From contig MU657629.1 of NCBI GenBank assembly GCA_026770575.1, forward strand, positions 1 through 14,945: 14,945 bases of DNA, read 5' to 3'. Shown here in pieces: positions 14,854-14,945 of this stretch. Position numbers and translations under genes: made by a program. A model generated the notes under the pieces. That model saw only the letters and a list, made by a program, of their open reading frames with translations. It was not told the DNA's origin and did not search any database. The stretch's first letter is position 1; the number at the start of each line of letters is the position of its first letter. The stretch comes from Pelagophyceae sp. CCMP2097. Taxonomy: Eukaryota; Sar; Pelagophyceae.

Positions 14854-14945
14854 TCAGACCATGACGGTTTGTACGATGGAGTGTAGTTCTCGTCCATCAC
14901 GCCCCTGCAGCTGATGCGCAAGCGTGCTGTCCGGCAAGACCACGC
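14854..14945 (-). CDS. Possible C-terminal end of an off-window gene
   Basis: Read leftward from the right edge, one minus-strand frame is open for 29 codons (VVLPDSTLAHQL ... IVQTVMV) and ends in a TGA at 14856-14854. An AATAAA then follows at a suitable distance. The residue mix is balanced, unlike the Arg/Ala/Pro-rich chance frames elsewhere. There is too little to identify a family. Confidence 0.3.
   Translation of the reverse strand, partial: VVLPDSTLAHQLQGRDGRELHSIVQTVMV

Overview
The window looks like nuclear DNA of a GC-rich microalga, most likely a stramenopile close to the pelagophytes (Aureococcus/Pelagomonas-like). The organism call is inference. It rests on five things: protein-coding segments joined only across short GT...AG introns (about 41-188 nt, donors often GTGCGT or GTGAG); eukaryote-only families (a PTRHD1-like protein and a MYND-RING-Sel1 protein); a GT10 fucosyltransferase and a GT17 transferase behind secretory leaders; large minisatellites; and no operons or Shine-Dalgarno-led genes.

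Layout, left to right. 1-534: A-rich tracts and two copies of a short hairpin-bearing repeat. 535-1661 (+): signal peptide plus GT17-type glycosyltransferase in two exons, apparently missing its C-terminal part. 1679-2500: a roughly 12-bp GAGACGG-type minisatellite beginning where the rest of GT17 should be. About 2591-3532 (+): four exons of an unrecognised protein. 4023-4232: a 23-24-bp tandem repeat. 4299-5022 (+): three WD40 repeats, no ATG visible, and a one-base frameshift in the third repeat. 5023-6004: no convincing gene, but a third, inverted copy of the dispersed repeat. 6005-6807 (-): a PTRHD1-like peptidyl-tRNA hydrolase-domain protein with an N-terminal leader resembling a bipartite plastid presequence. 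7071-10512 (+), divergent from it: a secretory multi-exon protein fusing a GT4 (GT-B, EX7E) domain to a GT10 alpha-1,3-fucosyltransferase domain. 10768-11019 (+): a decayed MYND/Sel1 copy. 11227-12264 (+): the intact MYND-RING-Sel1 gene. 12265-13246: mostly non-coding, with a 29-bp duplication and an 18-bp perfect palindrome. 13247-14594 (-): a six-exon GH16 glucanase-like enzyme with a proline-rich N-terminus. 14854-14945 (-): possibly the last codons of a further gene.

Three of the best-supported genes act on carbohydrate. The GT17 and GT4-GT10 proteins both begin with an MRR-type signal peptide followed by a similar beta-rich, two-cysteine domain, which suggests secretory-pathway (ER/Golgi) glycan synthesis. 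GH16 would act on beta-1,3-glucan-type polymers. No operon-like coupling is expected in such a genome, so the cluster may be chance or the result of local duplication. The most unusual items are the GT4-GT10 fusion, the plastid-type leader on PTRHD1, the GT17/minisatellite junction and the MYND duplicate caught mid-decay. I saw no rRNA, tRNA, CRISPR array or virus.
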